6,573 nt of DNA from CAZXYF01 sp964644705 (GTDB taxonomy: Bacteria > Planctomycetota > Brocadiia > SM23-32). The DNA is taken from NCBI GenBank assembly GCA_964644705.1, contig CAZXYF010000181.1, positions 1 to 6,573 on the forward strand. The letters run 5' to 3'. Shown here in pieces: positions 6,337 to 6,573 of the stretch (positions within the stretch are counted from its first letter, which is position 1; every line of letters starts with the position of its first letter). The notes under the pieces were generated by a model. The model was not told the DNA's origin. It saw only the letters and a list, made by a program, of their open reading frames with translations, and did no database searches. A program made the position numbers and the translations under genes.

Positions 6337-6454
6337 ACGATTATATATCCCTTTCAGGGAAAATCTTTGGGCCCGGAACCCTTCCCGGGGTAGGATTGGC
6401 AAACGACGCCAATCCAACCCCGGGCTCTAAATAGGTATCCCCTTCGGGGAAAAC
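6337..6454 (+). repeat. Composite hairpin repeat, copy 3
   Basis: This 118-bp copy is closest to copy 1. It has a small hairpin CCCT-TTC-AGGG (6349-6359), a variable 20-nt slot (6365-6384, here containing GGGCCC), and a long hairpin (6384-6424). In that hairpin the outer stem CCCGGGGT/ACCCCGGG and the inner stem GGATTGGC/GCCAATCC are perfect. It ends with a small hairpin CCCC-TTC-GGGG (6439-6449) and AAAAC. It is in direct orientation to copy 1 and inverted to copy 2, 111 bp away. Its last bases double as the T-run of the terminator-like hairpin that follows. Confidence 0.88.
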
Positions 6455-6484
6455 GGCAGCGCGCGTTTCATTTTCAGCCGCCGT
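6450..6484 (-). terminator. Intrinsic-terminator-like hairpin
   Basis: On the minus strand ACGGCGGC (6484-6477) pairs with GCTGCCGT (6460-6453), giving 8 bp with one G-U wobble and a 16-nt loop, and is followed by a short TTTT run. It begins 10 nt after the TAG at 6496-6494, where a terminator for the gene to the right is expected. The loop is large and the T-run short, so its efficiency is doubtful. Confidence 0.5.
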
Positions 6485-6493
6485 GTTACCCCA

Positions 6494-6573
6494 CTAAGCG
6501 GGCCGAATAAAGTCCGTTCCTGTTTTGATTTGAATTACCAAGACGAGTGCGACAGCGCCTCCTAAAACGCATG
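6494..6573 (-). CDS. 3' end of an unidentified gene with hydrophobic C-terminus (partial)
   Basis: The last 25 codons of a minus-strand frame enter from the right edge and stop at TAG 6496-6494. The peptide contains VLGGAVALVLVIQI followed by a short polar end (KTGTDFIRPA), which could be a C-terminal membrane helix. The terminator-like hairpin 10 nt downstream supports it. The other minus frames stop within the same stretch or give an arginine-rich peptide. The piece is too short to assign a family, and it may be a chance frame. Confidence 0.38.
   Translation of the reverse strand, partial: CVLGGAVALVLVIQIKTGTDFIRPA

Larger units (their letters stand above)
5976..6493. other. Gene-free region holding promoter, repeat pair and terminator-like hairpin
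   Basis: I see no credible gene here on either strand. It contains the operon promoter and operator (6017-6045), a GC-rich stretch with small palindromes (around 6090-6100), and repeat copy 2 in inverse orientation (6107-6225). Next come a 111-bp interval (6226-6336) with the palindrome CCGCCATGGCGG at 6245-6256, repeat copy 3 (6337-6454), and a hairpin that would end a minus-strand transcript coming from the right. Open frames through the repeats give low-complexity, histidine/glycine/proline-rich peptides without a ribosome binding site. Confidence 0.75.

Noticed and set aside
6225..6434. A short plus-strand frame running into repeat copy 3
   Set aside because: It begins in copy 2 and reads through copy 3, and most of its residues are translated repeat. 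The same translated repeat peptide appears at copy 1, which shows that it comes from the repeat and not from a gene.

Overview
The window looks like an accessory (defence-island) segment of a moderately GC-rich bacterium that I cannot place. There are no rRNA, tRNA or housekeeping genes to fix the lineage. The genes run on the minus strand and use Shine-Dalgarno sites of the GGAG/AGGAGG type. A sigma70-like promoter is visible, and the non-coding DNA carries REP/BIME-like structured repeats. The large gene is clearly GC-rich, while the 4702-4946 gap and the toxin-antitoxin block have a more mixed composition, which would fit a mosaic accessory region.

Layout, left to right. Positions 1-4701 are one uninterrupted minus-strand frame of 1567 codons that runs off the left edge. 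It encodes a very large N6-adenine DNA methyltransferase of the PglX/DrmMI/Eco57I-like kind. It has a degenerate N-terminal nuclease-like region, a very acidic linker, SAM motif DPACGSGS, catalytic motif NPPW and a TaqI-like C-terminal target-recognition region. Positions 4702-4946 hold its leader and the first of three copies of a composite hairpin repeat. Positions 4948-5975 hold a two-gene toxin-antitoxin operon, antitoxin first. The antitoxin has an MqsA/YgiT-type zinc finger and XRE-type helix-turn-helix but ends in a tail typical of VapB-type antitoxins. The PIN-domain VapC toxin overlaps its stop codon by 4 nt. Positions 5976-6493 have no gene: they hold the operon promoter with a palindrome in it, then repeat copies 2 (inverted) and 3, then a terminator-like hairpin. 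Positions 6494-6573 look like the last codons of another minus-strand gene with a hydrophobic C-terminus.

How it fits together. Methyltransferases of this size usually modify host DNA in BREX, DISARM or type IIG-like defence systems. The partner genes would lie to the left of this window, downstream in transcription. The toxin-antitoxin pair directly upstream, bracketed by copies of the structured repeat, may be a separately acquired stabilising module. The two most unusual points are the apparent domain swap in the antitoxin and the roughly 118-bp repeat, whose copies differ by compensatory, structure-preserving changes.
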